This document shows, one piece after another, positions 34,436 to 48,114 of a DNA stretch of 64,000 nt. This stretch comes from Nipponacmea schrenckii. Lineage: Eukaryota; Mollusca; Gastropoda; Lottiidae. The DNA lies in assembly GCA_030562195.1 (NCBI GenBank), contig JAUJPP010000003.1, forward strand, positions 24,273,398-24,337,397, read 5' to 3'. Under the pieces are notes generated by a model. That model had not been told where the DNA came from. It did no database searches and saw only the letters and a list, made by a program, of their open reading frames with translations. The position numbers and the translations under genes are program-made. Positions within the stretch are counted from its first letter, which is position 1; the number at the start of each line of letters is the position of its first letter.

Positions 34436-36649
34436 GTTGTGGCCCCTGATCCTCCCTCAAGTTTTGTTTATAAAAACGCCACTGGTTTCACAATCTCCAA
34501 TATTCTTTCACCTGTTAAATAACGTAAATATGCCTCGTATGCATGAAACAGAACCATTCTAGTCCAAGAAACCGTGTCCACATGCAACATTTGAAGATTA
34601 AGTCAGGGTACCCGAACTAGCTTCAACCCTCCACAACACTGTGTCTGGCCTTTAAGTAATCAGCTTGAATTTATTTCTATGTAACAATGACACGTAGTTT
34701 CGTATGAACTTAACTGTTATAAGATATATTATAATGATAATATATATAACGTAGGAGGGTGTAGGAAAGGCTTTGCTAAACGTTTATAATCTAGGTTAGA
34801 TATCAAGACTATATTGTATTTATTTACTTTAGCCATTGTAAAGCTAGTGTACCTTAGCAACTAACTAGTTTCAAGTTTAATAAGGCCATTGATATACTAG
34901 TCCACCGGATGATATGATCAAATATTTTTTCGTCATGCATTCTATATCCCAATTCATAATTACGAACATTTCACTCTCTCCCTTTTGATAGTTTCTGCCA
35001 GTAGACAGAATTGCAGTTATTCAACAGATTGTTTAAAACTGGCTTGGAGGCTTGTCTAAATCAGGCTATTAAACCTACCAGGTTACCAGCAATATTCTTA
35101 AGGGACTAGTGTAGATTCGGGTGGGTCAAAGACAAAACAGATATAACAGGCGTTTTGTTTATTATGAAGAATGCATTTGTTAAAATGTACAGAACAGAAA
35201 AAGAATGGGGAAAGACAGACTTATTGATTAACAATTTGTTCTAAATTCAGTGAAGAGTATTTTGGTAAAAGTGTGGTAAAAACAGCAGTATATCAGTAAT
35301 AATTACTAATAATAACCGGGTCAACAGAAATTCTAAATCAAAACTATTTAACAAAATTTGAGCAAAGAAAAATTTGAATATAATCATTTGAATGATATAT
35401 TGAAACTCCAAGAGACTGTTAAGTTTAAGTTTTTGAGCTTATAAGGGTTGACAACAGAAATGAACACTTGGTTACAGATATTGATGATTATTGAAATAAT
35501 ATAACAATAAAAGAGAAAAAAAAAAAATGAAAATGATCAAAATTACTGGCAATTACATTAACTTTAACAAAACAGTCAAATTTTATATCTTGATTTCTAC
35601 ATTAACAAGGATTCCAAGAAATCTACTTAGCATGAAAAAATATCAACATTTTCATTGAAGCCATGAAAATTTCCATAATAAGTTATCAAATAAATATAAA
35701 TCTAATAAATGGAACATTTTCATTGATTGGCTTTAGCACTAGTCAAAATATAACAAAACTTCTTCTAAGTCATTATAATAATAGACAAAAAGAGGGCCAG
35801 GCGTAGTCTATTTGGTGAAGGTAAGAGTTTAAGAAATTGTATTAATACTACATTGTTATCAGGTGGGAAATGACTCCAGTATTGGTACCAAAATAGGTAG
35901 GAATGATTTCGAGTTATCTCCCTGCTTCAGGAATTCTCTCCCTTACATTTAAATAACTGATGCAGACATGATATGGAATAACTTGGGTCTAGGATAGGAC
36001 AATCAGACTTTACAAACTTTAATTCGGTTATGTACATTTTTAAGAAAAAACGATTAATCTAATTGATGTGAAAATTTAAAAAAAAAAATCTCAGCAAACA
36101 TCCCTACTACCTTAAAATATACATACTTTCTTTTGAAACATATACTTCATGGACAATAATTCAATTTTATTCAAATTACCGTCTTCTTTCATTCAGTTTT
36201 GACTGTCTTATCTGAACACTTTACATAACAAAATATGGTACATAAGGCCTGCTATATTAAAAGTTAAAAATCGGCTCCCAAACATAATATATAATATACT
36301 GAAGCAGGTATGGGCAAATCCAGAGCACTGTTTTTCTTAAAGATAAGAAATGACGGTAAAGAAAATGAATAGATCATTATCTAGCAATTTTGTTCTTTGT
36401 ATATTTAAGCCAAGACAATAAATAATACAAAATACATCTATATCGTCCAAAATTAGATTTCTATCAGATATTTTTTTTGTAATTTCTACCAATTTAAGAC
36501 AAGCTCAATGGTTTCATGATCATAAAATAATCTAATTAGGTGCAAAATGTTGAATTTGTAATGCTGAAGTTTGGAAACTGTATAGATGTAATTTGCATGA
36601 TGTCTGCGTCAATCATTTTTAATATAAAATTAATAAGTGATGTTGAAAA
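34436..36649. other. Intergenic and probable profilin 3' UTR
   Basis: No coding sequence is seen. Sequence left of the profilin stop is AT-rich and would be its 3' UTR; AATAAA-type signals occur on the minus strand, for example near 35160 and 36420, but the true cleavage site cannot be chosen. Confidence 0.4.
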
Positions 36650-39600
36650 TTACATTCCTAAACTCTCCAAATACTCTGCTATGACTCCTACGCCTTTATT
36701 AACATTGCCTTGTTGACTTCCTTCAGGAACATGAGCTATGACAATAGCTGAAATATACAACAATACTTTTATTGTTAAAATGACAGTTAAAATTTTTTTT
36801 TTCTTCCACATTCTGATGAGACAAAGCAGTTACTCAAATTCAATAAAATTGTGTCTGCGAAATAATTCACAATTCATCGTACTCAAGACTACCACACACG
36901 AGAGCTCCCAGCTGAGCTAAATTCATTCGCACCTCTCAGCTCTTAGCTCTCATGTGCGGGGAATTTATGTAAGTTTTTTTTTTTATTCGAGGCGTTAAGG
37001 AAATTATCTGTTTGATAACGTACTGAAACAAAAAATCACCAGATTTAATAAGAATTCAAGGGCAATAACCAAATGCTAAAGTTATTAGAAAAAGGTTCGC
37101 AAAAACATTTTGATGTGATCTTAATTTATGTGCACATAAAACAAGATAGCAAGATATGCCCACTTTAAAATATATTTTCTGTTTTAACACAGGCAGAAAC
37201 TCCAACATTATTTAGGTCTAATCCCAAGTTCTCATCAAAAGAAATGTTCATACTAATTTGATTCAAATCAGATGAAACCTAGTCTCTATTGTATTTACTA
37301 GCTAATATAAATGATCACAGCAAGTTTCATTCAAATCCGAAAAAAACTGTCTCTATTGCGTTAACAAGCAATTGTGGACGGACGGACAGGGGTGACGACA
37401 ATATACGACCACATTATAATGTGGGATATATAAATAAATGTAGTCTCTGCTTTGATTTTGATAAAGGAATGAACTTACCAGTTTTAGAACATTGTAATGT
37501 TACAGCTCCATGATCTTTTTTCTTTCCTAGTACCTAAATATAACAAAGTTATTAAATGACTTTTTTTTCAAGTCTTAAATCAAGTTTCTCTATCAACTCA
37601 TCATGTGTTACAAATATTGACAAAACCTGCAAATTATTGGGAAAACTCAAATTAAAAGATAGTTTGCCAGGCAAGGTAATATACGCCCACTGGCAGCATT
37701 TATTTCAAATAAAAACTTTTCAGTAAGGTTACAATAAGTGGAATGAAATATTCAACCTTCCAACCTATTTTTTTCTAGGGTCAAGAATTGTACCTAATAA
37801 CAACTCATTAAATATTTGTCGGTATCTTTATGATTTGCAATAGGGTTCACCCTTAATAATATTTTGATATTTTTAATTCTTAATAAGGCTCATTCTTGGT
37901 TGATATTAAACAATTTCAGCGAGTTTTGTCAAAAAGGAATTTTTAGAGTGTTCACAAGCCAAAAGTTGAAAGCGTTTTTGAAAACAGGCGCAATAACTGA
38001 CACTAAATATTTTTCGATTTATCTGATTTTCAATAGGGTTTATCCTTGTGAGAAAACAAATACTAAAGCCAAGTTTCATCAAAATCCATTCAAAATTGTT
38101 CTTTCTAGAGTGTTTACGAGTTAAAGCATTTTCAAAAACAAGGTCAATCACTTGTACTAAATATTTTTCGATTTTCAATAGGGTTCATCCTTGGGAGACA
38201 ACAAATAACACAGCCAAGTTACATCAAAATCCCTTAAAAATTGTTCTTTCTAGAGTGTTTACAAGCTAAAATTGAACGCGTTTTCAAGAACAAGGGCTAT
38301 AACTGACACTAAATATTTCTATTTATTTGATTTATAATAGGGTTCATCCTTGGGTAAAAACAAATACTCAAGCCAAAGTTAATCAAAATCCATTAAGAAT
38401 AGTTCTTTCTAGAATGTTTACAAGCTAAAATTGAATGCGTTTTCAAGAACAAGGGCAGTAACTCATACTAAATTTTTTTTCGATTTCGCTGATTTTCAAT
38501 AGGGTTCATCCTTGAGTTATAACACACTCTCACACCAAGTTTCATCGAAATCCATCAAGAATTGTGCCATGTAGAGTGTTTACGAGACAAAAATCGAACG
38601 CGTTTAAAAGAACAAGGGCAATAATTCATATTAGATATATTTTGATATTTTTAATTTTCAATTAGGCTCATCCCTTGCGATATCGAACAATTTCAGTGAG
38701 TTTTGTCAACATTGGTCATGAATTGTACCTTCTAGAGTGTTTATTAGCCAAAAAGTTAACCCCGTTTTCAAACACAAGGGCAATAACTCACACTAAATAT
38801 ATTTCGATTTATTTGATTTTCAAAAAGGTTCATCCTTGGGTAAAAACAAATACTCTAGCCAAGTTTTATCAAAATCCATTAAGAATTGTTCTTTCTAGAG
38901 TGTTTACAAGCTAAAATTGAACGCGTTTTCAAACACAAGGGCAATAACTGATACTAAATATTTTTCGATTCAACTGAATTTCAATAGGGTTCATCCTTAG
39001 GTGATTACAATTACTCATGCCAAGTTATGTTAAAATCGCTCAAGAATTGTGACTTGTAGAGTGTTTACAAGGCAAAAATCCAACACATTTTATAGAACAA
39101 GGGCAATAATTCCTATTAAATATATTTCGATATGTGCTATTTTCAAAAGGGTTCATTCTTGGGTGATACTAAACAATTTCAGCAAGTTTTGTCAAAATCG
39201 GTCAATAACTGTGCTTTGTAGAGTGTTTAAAAGCTAAAAATTGAACGCGTTTTCAAAAACAAGGGCAATAACTGATATTAATTTTTTTTCGATTTGACTG
39301 GTTTCCAATAGGCTTCATCCTTGGGTGATAACAAATACTCAGGCCAAGTTTCATTAAAATCCATTAAAAATTGTTCTCTCAAGAGTGTTTACAAGCTAAA
39401 ATTGAATGCGTTTTCAAGAACAAGAGCAATAACTCATACTAAATGTTTTTCGATTTCGCTGATTTTCGATAGGGTTTATCCTTGAGTTATAACATACTCT
39501 CACACCAAGTTTCATCAAAATCGGTCAAGAATTGCAGGTTGTAGAGTGTTTACGAGCCATTCAAGAACAAGGGCACGAACTCATACTAATTTTTTCCCGA

Positions 39601-41243
39601 TTTCGCTGATTTTCAATAGGGTTCATCCTTGCGTGATCATAAACACTCATATTAAGTTTCATCTAAATCCGTCAAGAATTACACCGTGTAGAGTGTTTAC
39701 GAGCAATTGTGGATGGACGGACGGACGGACGGACGGACGGACGGATGTGGGTGACGACAATATACGCCCCCCATTTCATGTGGGCGTATAAAAAATTAGA
39801 AACTTGAGTAATTTTCTTGTCAACAAATTGCAGTTTTGTACTTAACTCAATGTAATTTGTTGAAACCAAAATTATTGTCTTTATTTCTTGTTGTGCAACA
39901 ACCAAAATAAAACAAAACAAACTTACCAATTTACCATCCTCAGACCGTAAAAATTGATATTTAACACCATTTAAGACTATACCATTGGATTGAAATGGAG
40001 TAAAATCTTTCGATTTAAAACAAGAAGCTACAGAAGCACCTTCTTGTGCAGATACTGGGAAACCCTGCAAGAAAATTATCAGTTTTAATGAAGAACTGTC
40101 TGCAATCATATGAACCAAGTCAAGTAAATTGATCAGAGTTATAATAACAGTTTCAGGTCACAAAGAAATAGTGCAGATATTATCTACAGTTTTTACTTCA
40201 ATATAACTTGTTATACAAGATATTGTATCAATTCCAATATACTTACTGATAAGGAACCCTTACATTGGGTTTCATATAAATCTGTGAAGAATCATTGCTA
40301 CTAGACAGTAAACAGAATAAAAATTGAATGCGTTTTCAAGGGCAGTAACTGATATTCCATTTTCATAAATATCATAATAAAAAAAATTAGTTTTGTCAGA
40401 ATCTTTCAAGAATTGGGCCTTCTGGAGTGTTTACATGCATGTGAGTCATTGACAAACCAGCATGGGAAAATATATGACCATATGATAAGTATACAAACTG
40501 TACAAGGTGAGAGATTGGAATTCTTAGAAAGGACTAGAATAACAATATGTATAGGATACAATTTACATCCTTAAATGACAATTTAAAAAAAATCAGGACA
40601 GGGAAATAAAACTTAACCCAATATTTCCTACTATGACACAAACTGCTAACATAATTTATACTACTTTAAGGGTTAGTAATCTTGCCCTGTTGTGTATAAT
40701 GAAACAGTATTTTTTATCTTACTCATATTAATGTGCTCTGTTGTAAAAGATTTCAAGTTGAATTGTCAAAGCTTACCCCCCCCCCCCTTTTATTCAGACC
40801 CATATCACAAAATGTTAACAAAGATACAATCAAGATTTTAAGAAATACAGTAACCTGATTTGTTAAAGTTCAATTTTATTGGTTAATCAAAGTTCAATTT
40901 TAGGGATTGACTGATCTGACCATTGGAACACTTAAATCATATTAAGTTAAGATTTCATGAAACAGGCTTCTGAGAGCTGTTCAACAAAAAAAAAGAAATG
41001 AATATTCTTGCTCATTTTTTAAAATAAGACCTTAAAATAATATGCAAATTGTAAGTAAAGCTATCCTTTAATAGAGAGGTTAATAAGAGAAGAAGTTAAA
41101 CAAAACATACCGCAGCAGCAGCAGCACTAGTCCATGCTGCTCCACCATCAATGCCTATAATGCATGCCTTGTCTGCATGAGGTGTACCACTTGAATCTTT
41201 GGTCTGGGCAATTAAGTTATCGATGTATGAATCCCAACTCATT
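36650..41243 (-). CDS. Profilin, complete (140 aa, four coding exons)
   Basis: Profilin binds G-actin, poly-proline ligands and PIP2 and feeds actin to growing filaments; it is cytosolic. Coding exons: 41242-41111 (44 codons from ATG), 40064-39927 (46), 37533-37479 (18 plus one base), 36747-36650 (ends TAA). The phases agree and total 140 residues, normal for animal profilin. Hallmarks are the N-terminal MSWDSYIDNL with its conserved Trp, the IIGIDGGAAWTSA core, LNGVKYQFLRSEDGKL, LGKKKDHGAVTLQCSKTAIV and the C-terminal helix GVIAEYLESLGM. The ATG lies one base after a TTTCAG acceptor, so a non-coding leader exon must exist upstream. Introns are swollen by repeats. Confidence 0.96.
37010..37440 (+). 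repeat. Long interspersed repeat copy in profilin intron 3
   Basis: Contains AAGGGCAATAACC, CAAGATATGCCCAC and CAAGTTTCATTCAAATCCGA, then the terminal tract GGACGGACGGACAGGGGTGA, GACAATATACGACCACATTA and the hairpin partner ATGTGGGATATATA. Same family and orientation as the neighbours. Confidence 0.75.
37670..39795 (+). repeat. Tandem-unit repeat element filling profilin intron 2
   Basis: About ten to twelve diverged units of roughly 170-200 bp, each with GGGTTCATCCTTGG, CCAAGTTTCATCAAAATC, a TAGAGTGTTTAC block and ACAAGGGCAATAACTC. The left end has AATATACGCCCAC (about 37678). The right end has a (GGAC)n run and a TATACGCCC...GGGCGTATA hairpin (39762-39790). Short open frames here simply repeat the unit and are not genes. 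Confidence 0.8.
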
Positions 41244-42469
41244 CTGAAATTATAAATGTTGATATATAAGCTTATTAATCACAGTTCTTATAGTCACAAC
41301 AGTTTTAAAACTCTCATAACATGGACACTTTACAGGCTGGTTACTACGTTTAAATTAAACTCAATTAGAGTGAATTAACATAATATAAACTAATAGCAAT
41401 TTAGTTCCTGGTTGATATCACTTCCTGTCACCCTGTCTCTCTAACTACCTTATGATCACTATCTACTTATCTCAGTAACTACATATTTCACCATGTCGGT
41501 ATGTTTTTGACAGACATCCAAATACAACATATCATTAAACATGTACTAGACTAGATTTACATACAATTCTTCTCGTTCAAACATTACAACTGACAAAATT
41601 CAAGAGAGATATAAAATGACTCAACACAATAACAAAGCTGAATATTTCAGGTGTCAAAAGATTCCTAGAAAATAGTTTCTAACAGTTATTATACAGAAGT
41701 AGAGATCAATTATCAGTCAATACAAAATTTACTCAGTTTATTTCAATCAAATACAGCAATACAATGTATTGTATTCACAATATGTATAAATATAGAAATA
41801 TAATATACATAGATTTTAGACTGATATTTACTTACAATAAAAATTTAATCTCTTCACATACAAAGCTTTTTTGATGAAATGCATTGATAGGATTAAATAA
41901 ATTCATAACCAGTTTAAAATAAAGCAGATAAACCTGTTACATTTTGTTTCTTGACAATATTGTACTGTAGGTCATGCTAGGTTGGCATTTGTGAACACAA
42001 TTGACCAAACTTTTGTACATATTTCCAGCTGACTGCATCCCATATAAACAAGATTGATATTTTGTGTCCATTAACATTTTTGTATAAATACTTTCCAGTA
42101 AGTCAGTGAAGCAAAAAAAAAAAACCCTTACCATTTATACTAGACACAAATATAAAGGTTATGCTTAAACAAACATGTAACAGAGCAAGAAATTAAAGGG
42201 ATTGTAAGATGTTCTCTAAATTTATTATGTGGATCAGAGAGATCAATTCCACTGAAATGTCTTATCAAAAATTTTAATTGTGAAAATTGATGTTAACCTA
42301 ATGTTGCTAACACACTTACAAATTCAGAAATCTTTTTTCAATCCCTTTTAACCATAGGCCTACTTTGAAATAACTTGCATTGTTTACTCTTAAAAATGCA
42401 TGCAAAATTGGATATGCAAGTTAATTTCAAAGCCAGAACAATTTTCATTCTTTCTTTTTTTTTCATATC

Positions 42470-44225
42470 AAATTTGTCCGGCCAAATTAAAAAGTGGTTG
42501 CCTAGCAAGATATGCCTACTTAAAAGTAAATTTTCTACTTTATCACTGGTAGAAACATTATTTGGGCCTAATCAAGAATCTTCAATATAAATGTTCACAC
42601 CAAATTTTAGTGCTCACACGAATAGTGATTTTTGCTATTCAACTATTCAACGGCATAATTCAATTTGTATTCGATTAATTGACGATATTTTCAACTAAAA
42701 ATTGCATTGAAAAATCAGTTTTAATATATACAGATTTACAACAGTACTATAAATACCTCGTTTTGAAAATTGTATTTCATGACATACAATTCTTATTTAT
42801 TACATGCCGGTTGCGTTTAGAGGAACAATAAAGCCGGTAAACAATGGAATAAAATGTATTCAGTTCTAATTGATAACAAAATCGAAGTACCAAAATAACA
42901 GAAAACCATCCGAAGTGAACCTTCTTTCATCTGATTGGATAATTACATGTTTCTATTTATACCAGCTAATCAAAAGTTAAATACTTTGATTTTCCAGCAC
43001 TAGTTATAAAAACGAGATGCGACGCTGAGAGACTTGACTACACAATCTATATATAACTTGGTACGGGGATTATCTCGAAATAATTCCTAATAACTTGCGT
43101 AAAAATCAGTTAACAAAATTACTCTTTATAATCTTGTGCTAACCAAAGCGGTCTGTACTTCCAGGCATGAGATTAAAATAGATCCACGGATAGTTGTTTG
43201 TCTACGTTTGGATAGAAAACTGAACGTTTAATTCTAAAAAACTGTATTGCACTGTGGTTCGATATGAACAAATTGATTCCGGTTGATTCGTCCTATATCC
43301 GGGTTGGCTTGCCTTAGTAGATTTTTAGTAACCTTAAAACTAGGATAACCAACAGTGGTAATCAAAAACTATTGTGTCGGAATTTAAGTTCAATTTTGAA
43401 CTATCAGTAGCAGTTTGGGGGTGATTTATTTAAAGTTAAATATTTCTAAACAAAACTCTTGCATTAGCCGGCATATTAGTTTGACTGCCGTTATAAAGAC
43501 AATGTTATTTAAAGGGGATTTTTCAAAACGTCCGAATGTATTATCATTTAATCGTGTTTATAGGCGAATAATCGAATAGTAAAATCAGTTTCGAATATTC
43601 GCGAAAATGGCTTCGAATACTACTAATCGATTATTCGTGTGAGCACTACCAAATTTCAGTCAAATCAGATGAAACCTATCCTCGATTGCATTCACCAGCA
43701 TGTGTTTGGACTTAGTCAAGGGCAATAACTCGATGGTTCATCCAAAAATCGTCAAACTTGTTCATGATCTCAAAAAATAAAAATTATCACAACAAATTTC
43801 AGATAAATCTATATTCTCTATTGCAATCACAAGCCAATTTTGATGAGTTTTGACTAAGTTAAGTGCAATTACAATCAAAACCTTCATGAGAAATTTGTCC
43901 CTATCAAACTTATCCAAGATCTCATCGATATGTTCACACCATTTTTCAGTCAAATCAGATGAAAACTGTTGTCTCTAGTTCACAAGTCCATTTCGATGTG
44001 TTTTGTTCTAAGCCAAGGGCAATAACTTGGAACTGTTCACCAAAAATCGTCACTATCAAATGTTTCCAAGATCTCATCACCATAAATGATCACAGCAAAT
44101 ATTATTCAAATCCTATGAAAATTGTCTCTTATCACTTTCACAAGCAATTTTTGACCAGTCAGATGGACGGACCGACAGGGGTGAAGACAATATATGACCA
44201 CATAATAATGTTGGTGTATAAAAAA
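42470..44225 (+). repeat. Long interspersed repeat copy in profilin intron 1, split by hAT element
   Basis: Starts near AGCAAGATATGCC and ends in GGATGGACGGACCGACAGGGG, then GACAATATATGACCACATAA and a hairpin partner ATGTTGGTGTATAAAA. It shares order and sequence with the copy at 37010-37440. Internal motifs are CAAGGGCAATAACT and ATTCAAATC(A/C)GATGAAA. Confidence 0.75.
42608..43648. mobile_element. Non-autonomous hAT-type element with 8-bp target duplication
   Basis: Terminal inverted repeats TAGTGCTCACACGAATA bound a 1041-bp element flanked on both sides by CCAAATTT (42600-42607 and 43649-43656), an 8-bp target duplication, the mark of hAT transposition. Subterminal CGAATA/TATTCG motifs recur at the right end. 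There is no transposase frame. It sits in profilin intron 1 and interrupts an older repeat copy. Confidence 0.9.
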
Positions 44226-46558
44226 TATGGCAGATAACATTCAGAAATTAACCTTTATTTAAACAACTTAAAATCAAACCATTAATTACTTAGACAGATA
44301 ACCAATATTCTAATTAACATCTATTACATATTTCAATGCCCCTTATTTGAACTACATTTTTAAACTGTTGACCTTCAAATTTGATTGAACAGTATAATAT
44401 TAATTCATATATTTGACTGGAGGGTCAACACCAAATCAACTTCCTGTTTAACTTAATATTAAACATAAGTTAATACTGCCCAAATCGTAGTACTAGAAAT
44501 AAATATAGACAAGTGTAGTAGTAAATTATGTTGAATAATATCAGCATTGTGTCCCTTAGGGCCTACCCTAAATCTGCACGAGACACATTTTGGAGATTAC
44601 ACACAAGTTTTACTTCAAGCTAATATAAAACATTACTATGGTCAGATAGTTCACAAAATGATCACATTCACATAAGAGTACTAAGAAAAACTAAACTGAG
44701 AAAATTTCTTAAAATATAATAGAAATGAAATGGGTTTCAACACAGTTAAATTTAGTATTTGTTTTTCGATAATGTCAAGCGACGAATATTCTGATGTCAA
44801 AGGCAGACAGTTCAATAGCCAGGAAGTTCATAAAATAATTAAAAGCTCAACACTTCCCATAATGGATATGCTAATCATTTGGCTATGGTACAAGTCAAAT
44901 CCATAATCTACTTATCAGACAATTAATAGCACTTCAATATAAATAACCATAAAATGTTAGTCTACTCAACAATAGCCTATCTAGATAGAGTCCCATTTCC
45001 TAACAGTTTCAAATTATTTTAGTATCAACATAGCTGGTATAAACCTTAATTTTTTTCTACATCAGCTCATCATCCCCAGCAGTCCAAAGGGCATAATACT
45101 GATCAACAAATATAACCTCTAATACAGTTGCAAAAGTCAGGAAAACAGTTAAAGTCAAATGCAGCCACTTCATTAAGTAAAGTTTGTTTGACCTCAGCTT
45201 CTCTCAGTTAATTTCACCATTCACAAGTGAAAGTGAAACTAGGTCAAATCATTATGGATAATCCCACCTTTAAAGATAGAGATTCACCAGAAATACTGAC
45301 TAGGAATTTATTGATTTCAAAACTCATTGTTACCAGGCTGTATAAAATACTTATAGTGTAACTAAAATGAATAATCAAAAAATGATCATGATGCAGAGCA
45401 AAGAAGGACAGCAACTACATCTGGACTTACATGTCTGTTGTCAAATTACACACACATGCTTGAATGATCATAAATATTATAAAAAAAGGGATTGAAATAA
45501 TTTCACAACAAAACCACTGAAGGTCATGGTCTATATATGAGTGGTAATCATGAATAGACTTTTAAATTAAAGAGTCATGTCCAAAATTTATCAAATGGCG
45601 ATGAAAAATTGACAAAGTTAGTAAATGTATTATAATTCGAATTTGTTAAGGTGATAAATTGAATGATGCACTGATATATTGATGAAGCACTCACATATAG
45701 CAGACAGGAGAGTGATGCATATTCATTCTAAAACTGATGGTGGCTTCAAAGGGGTTTCAATGAAAATTCACCAAAAACCTAACAGTTTTACCAAGACAAT
45801 TGCCTGAACAATACGGTCACATCCTGCTCTTGACAGGTAAAATAGGATATATCAAATATTTGTGCATCAGGAAGTATAACAAAAAAACATTGCCTGGGAC
45901 AAGGATAATTTCAATGCTTCAGGTGTGTTGATTGTTTTTTTTTAGACAAACAGGATATTCTTGTTCTAATCTAGATACAAATCTAGGCTTCATTTTCAAT
46001 TTCAAATCCAAGAAATCTTCAAGATTAGAATAAGATGCCGATTGGTAAGTTTACAGACATGCAACCAGACAGGAGACACAGGAGTAGTTATCACTATTAT
46101 TAGGCTGTAAAACCACAATCACTTAATCTAAATTCCACAATGTAATCATAAAAGGATTAAAGCACGATTATTTGATTAGAATCTCTTATTAAATACATCA
46201 TTATTTATGCCAAGATGAGACAGACAACGCGGACGTCGGAGGAGAAGCAACTTTATTAACACGTGCCCGCCTCCCTTGACCCTACTAATTTGATGAGCTG
46301 TCAGTGTCAACTAAGGAATGCATTTTCAAACATTAGAAAAGCAAATCGATGTCGGCTCACAAGAATTCCACGTCAAACACTTCCAAATGGCATTATACGG
46401 ATCAAATATTAAACATTGTTCATCTTTGAACCGAACCCCATGTCCGAATTGATGACAGGGAAAGTCTGAAAAATGAATCATCACCTCGTCTACGATCTTC
46501 TCGACAACTTTAGTTTCTTGTCGGTTTAAGTAAATATTACTAATGTGGTACTAATTAC
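44226..46558. other. Profilin intron 1 (right part), no gene seen
   Basis: No supported exon. There are scattered short open frames without splice signals or protein-like composition. Confidence 0.4.
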
Positions 46559-46700
46559 CTGATTTGATATACAGTAAGATGAAAGTACTAGGTGGATTTA
46601 GGCTTAACTCTCCAAACTTCAACCAAATTTGGGCTAGTAAATTCTAATATGGCGGCCGGTGTATGAGGTCTTCAATACAAGCTGTTACCCAGTTTACTGT
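46559..46700 (-). promoter_or_regulatory. Predicted profilin 5' non-coding exon and promoter
   Basis: A CAG|GTAATT donor at 46559/46558 follows a stretch that is locally GC-rich and holds AATATGGCGGC (plus strand, about 46648-46658), a YY1-type site typical of animal transcription starts. It is on the right strand and the only good candidate I see for the leader exon implied by the acceptor at 41244. The transcription start is placed only roughly, near 46.66-46.75 kb. Inference. Confidence 0.4.
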
Positions 46701-46759
46701 ACCGTATCGCCAGTCAACTGACTCAGCTAGGGGGCGACACTAGTAATGGCCACGCCGCT

Positions 46760-48110
46760 AGACTGGATCATCAAGCTGTGTTTTAACCGTGGAATGTAGG
46801 AAATTGCGTAGAAATTGACATCAGAGAAACCAGTGTTTCAATCTTCATGATATCAGGCAAAAAATAAGTTTACAAAACCATTTGATTTTCAGGAGGACCT
46901 ACAGAAAAAACGTTTTGAAATTTGGCATACTATGTCTTGATAATCGCGAATAAAACATAGCCCTGCAGTAAATATCGTTCACAGGGTACTGAACGAAAGC
47001 TCTAGTTTAAAGGGATTGGCTTAAAGAAAATTGACCGAAATTCGACATTTTGCGTTTCGTTTTTTAAAACACAGTTTGCTGTCCCAATAGATTCAAAAAA
47101 CATAAAATCACCCAAGAAAATTTGTAGCTGATTATGTATGGAACAATATAATTTCAATTCCATGTAGGCCTAAAAATGTACGATTTAGTTAGTCTAGTAT
47201 AATTTTATAATCAAACACTGTCGAATATTGAAATTCATTTACTTACAGGATTTCACAAAAACCATTGATTCGACAATTAAAATAATCCAGGATTACATAC
47301 TTAACTGCTCGCGAACATTCTAGTAACAATTGATTTGTTGTAGTCACAAAAAGTTTTATATAATTGTATTACCTCCCTTTAACCAATGTAAGTCTCCGCC
47401 TTGTAATCTGTTACTCATAACAATTCATTTCCATTAGAAAATATGGAAATATTCTTTCAGTGTTCATAGAGTTCGACTTTGAGGGTCCACGATTCAAAAG
47501 CGATTGAACCTTCAAAGCGGTGTTCATAATAATCAGGCCAATGTAAGTTCTATCAGGTAATAATTAACTTGATAGTATAGTATTTTCGACTAAGTATTTT
47601 ATACATGTTTGTAAGAGAAGATGTTCAGTTGAGGTTTCTGGACCCATAAAAATATATCTTATTTGAATATAATTATGTACATATCTATTATACCTTGTTG
47701 AGTTTTGACTATCGATTGGTCATGTATACATACTGAAAGGTTCACTAATATTACAGTATTTTTTGGAATCATAATAAAAAATTAATAATAAACTTGTATT
47801 TTTAATTCGTCCGATTTTTGCTTATTGTATTGGAAAAAATGTTCTTAAACACCATAATATGTTAAAGTGATATTAAACAGGTTTTCTGAAAATGTTGTAT
47901 GTATCAGCTTCACTAATAGCACCATTTGCACCATTCCAATTGAAGATGTCTGTGTTTCCTGAATTGCACATAAAAACATGTATTTGTTTATTCTGAGATA
48001 TATCTATTACAATACTCTTATACTGATCGATCTGACGATTAACCAAATTAACTAAATAATTATTTGCAAATCGCTTAAAATGTTAATTTCATTTTATGAT
48101 CAACCCAATT
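46760..48110. other. Intergenic, no gene seen
   Basis: AT-rich sequence between the profilin promoter region and the MITE. Nothing supported. Confidence 0.4.
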
Positions 48111-48114
48111 AAGC

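Noticed and set aside
37864..39791. Frames sharing FNRVHPW and IVLSRVFTS
   Set aside because: Repeat-unit translations inside profilin intron 2.
33130..39795. A CRISPR array, because of regular repeats
   Set aside because: The units are diverged 155-200-bp tandem repeats in animal DNA without unique spacers.
39672..40118. A 148-codon minus-strand frame
   Set aside because: Only 40064-39927 is coding (profilin exon 2); the rest is intron and repeat read-through.
40773..40788. A long poly-C run as a functional tract
   Set aside because: Simple homopolymer; nothing around it supports a role.
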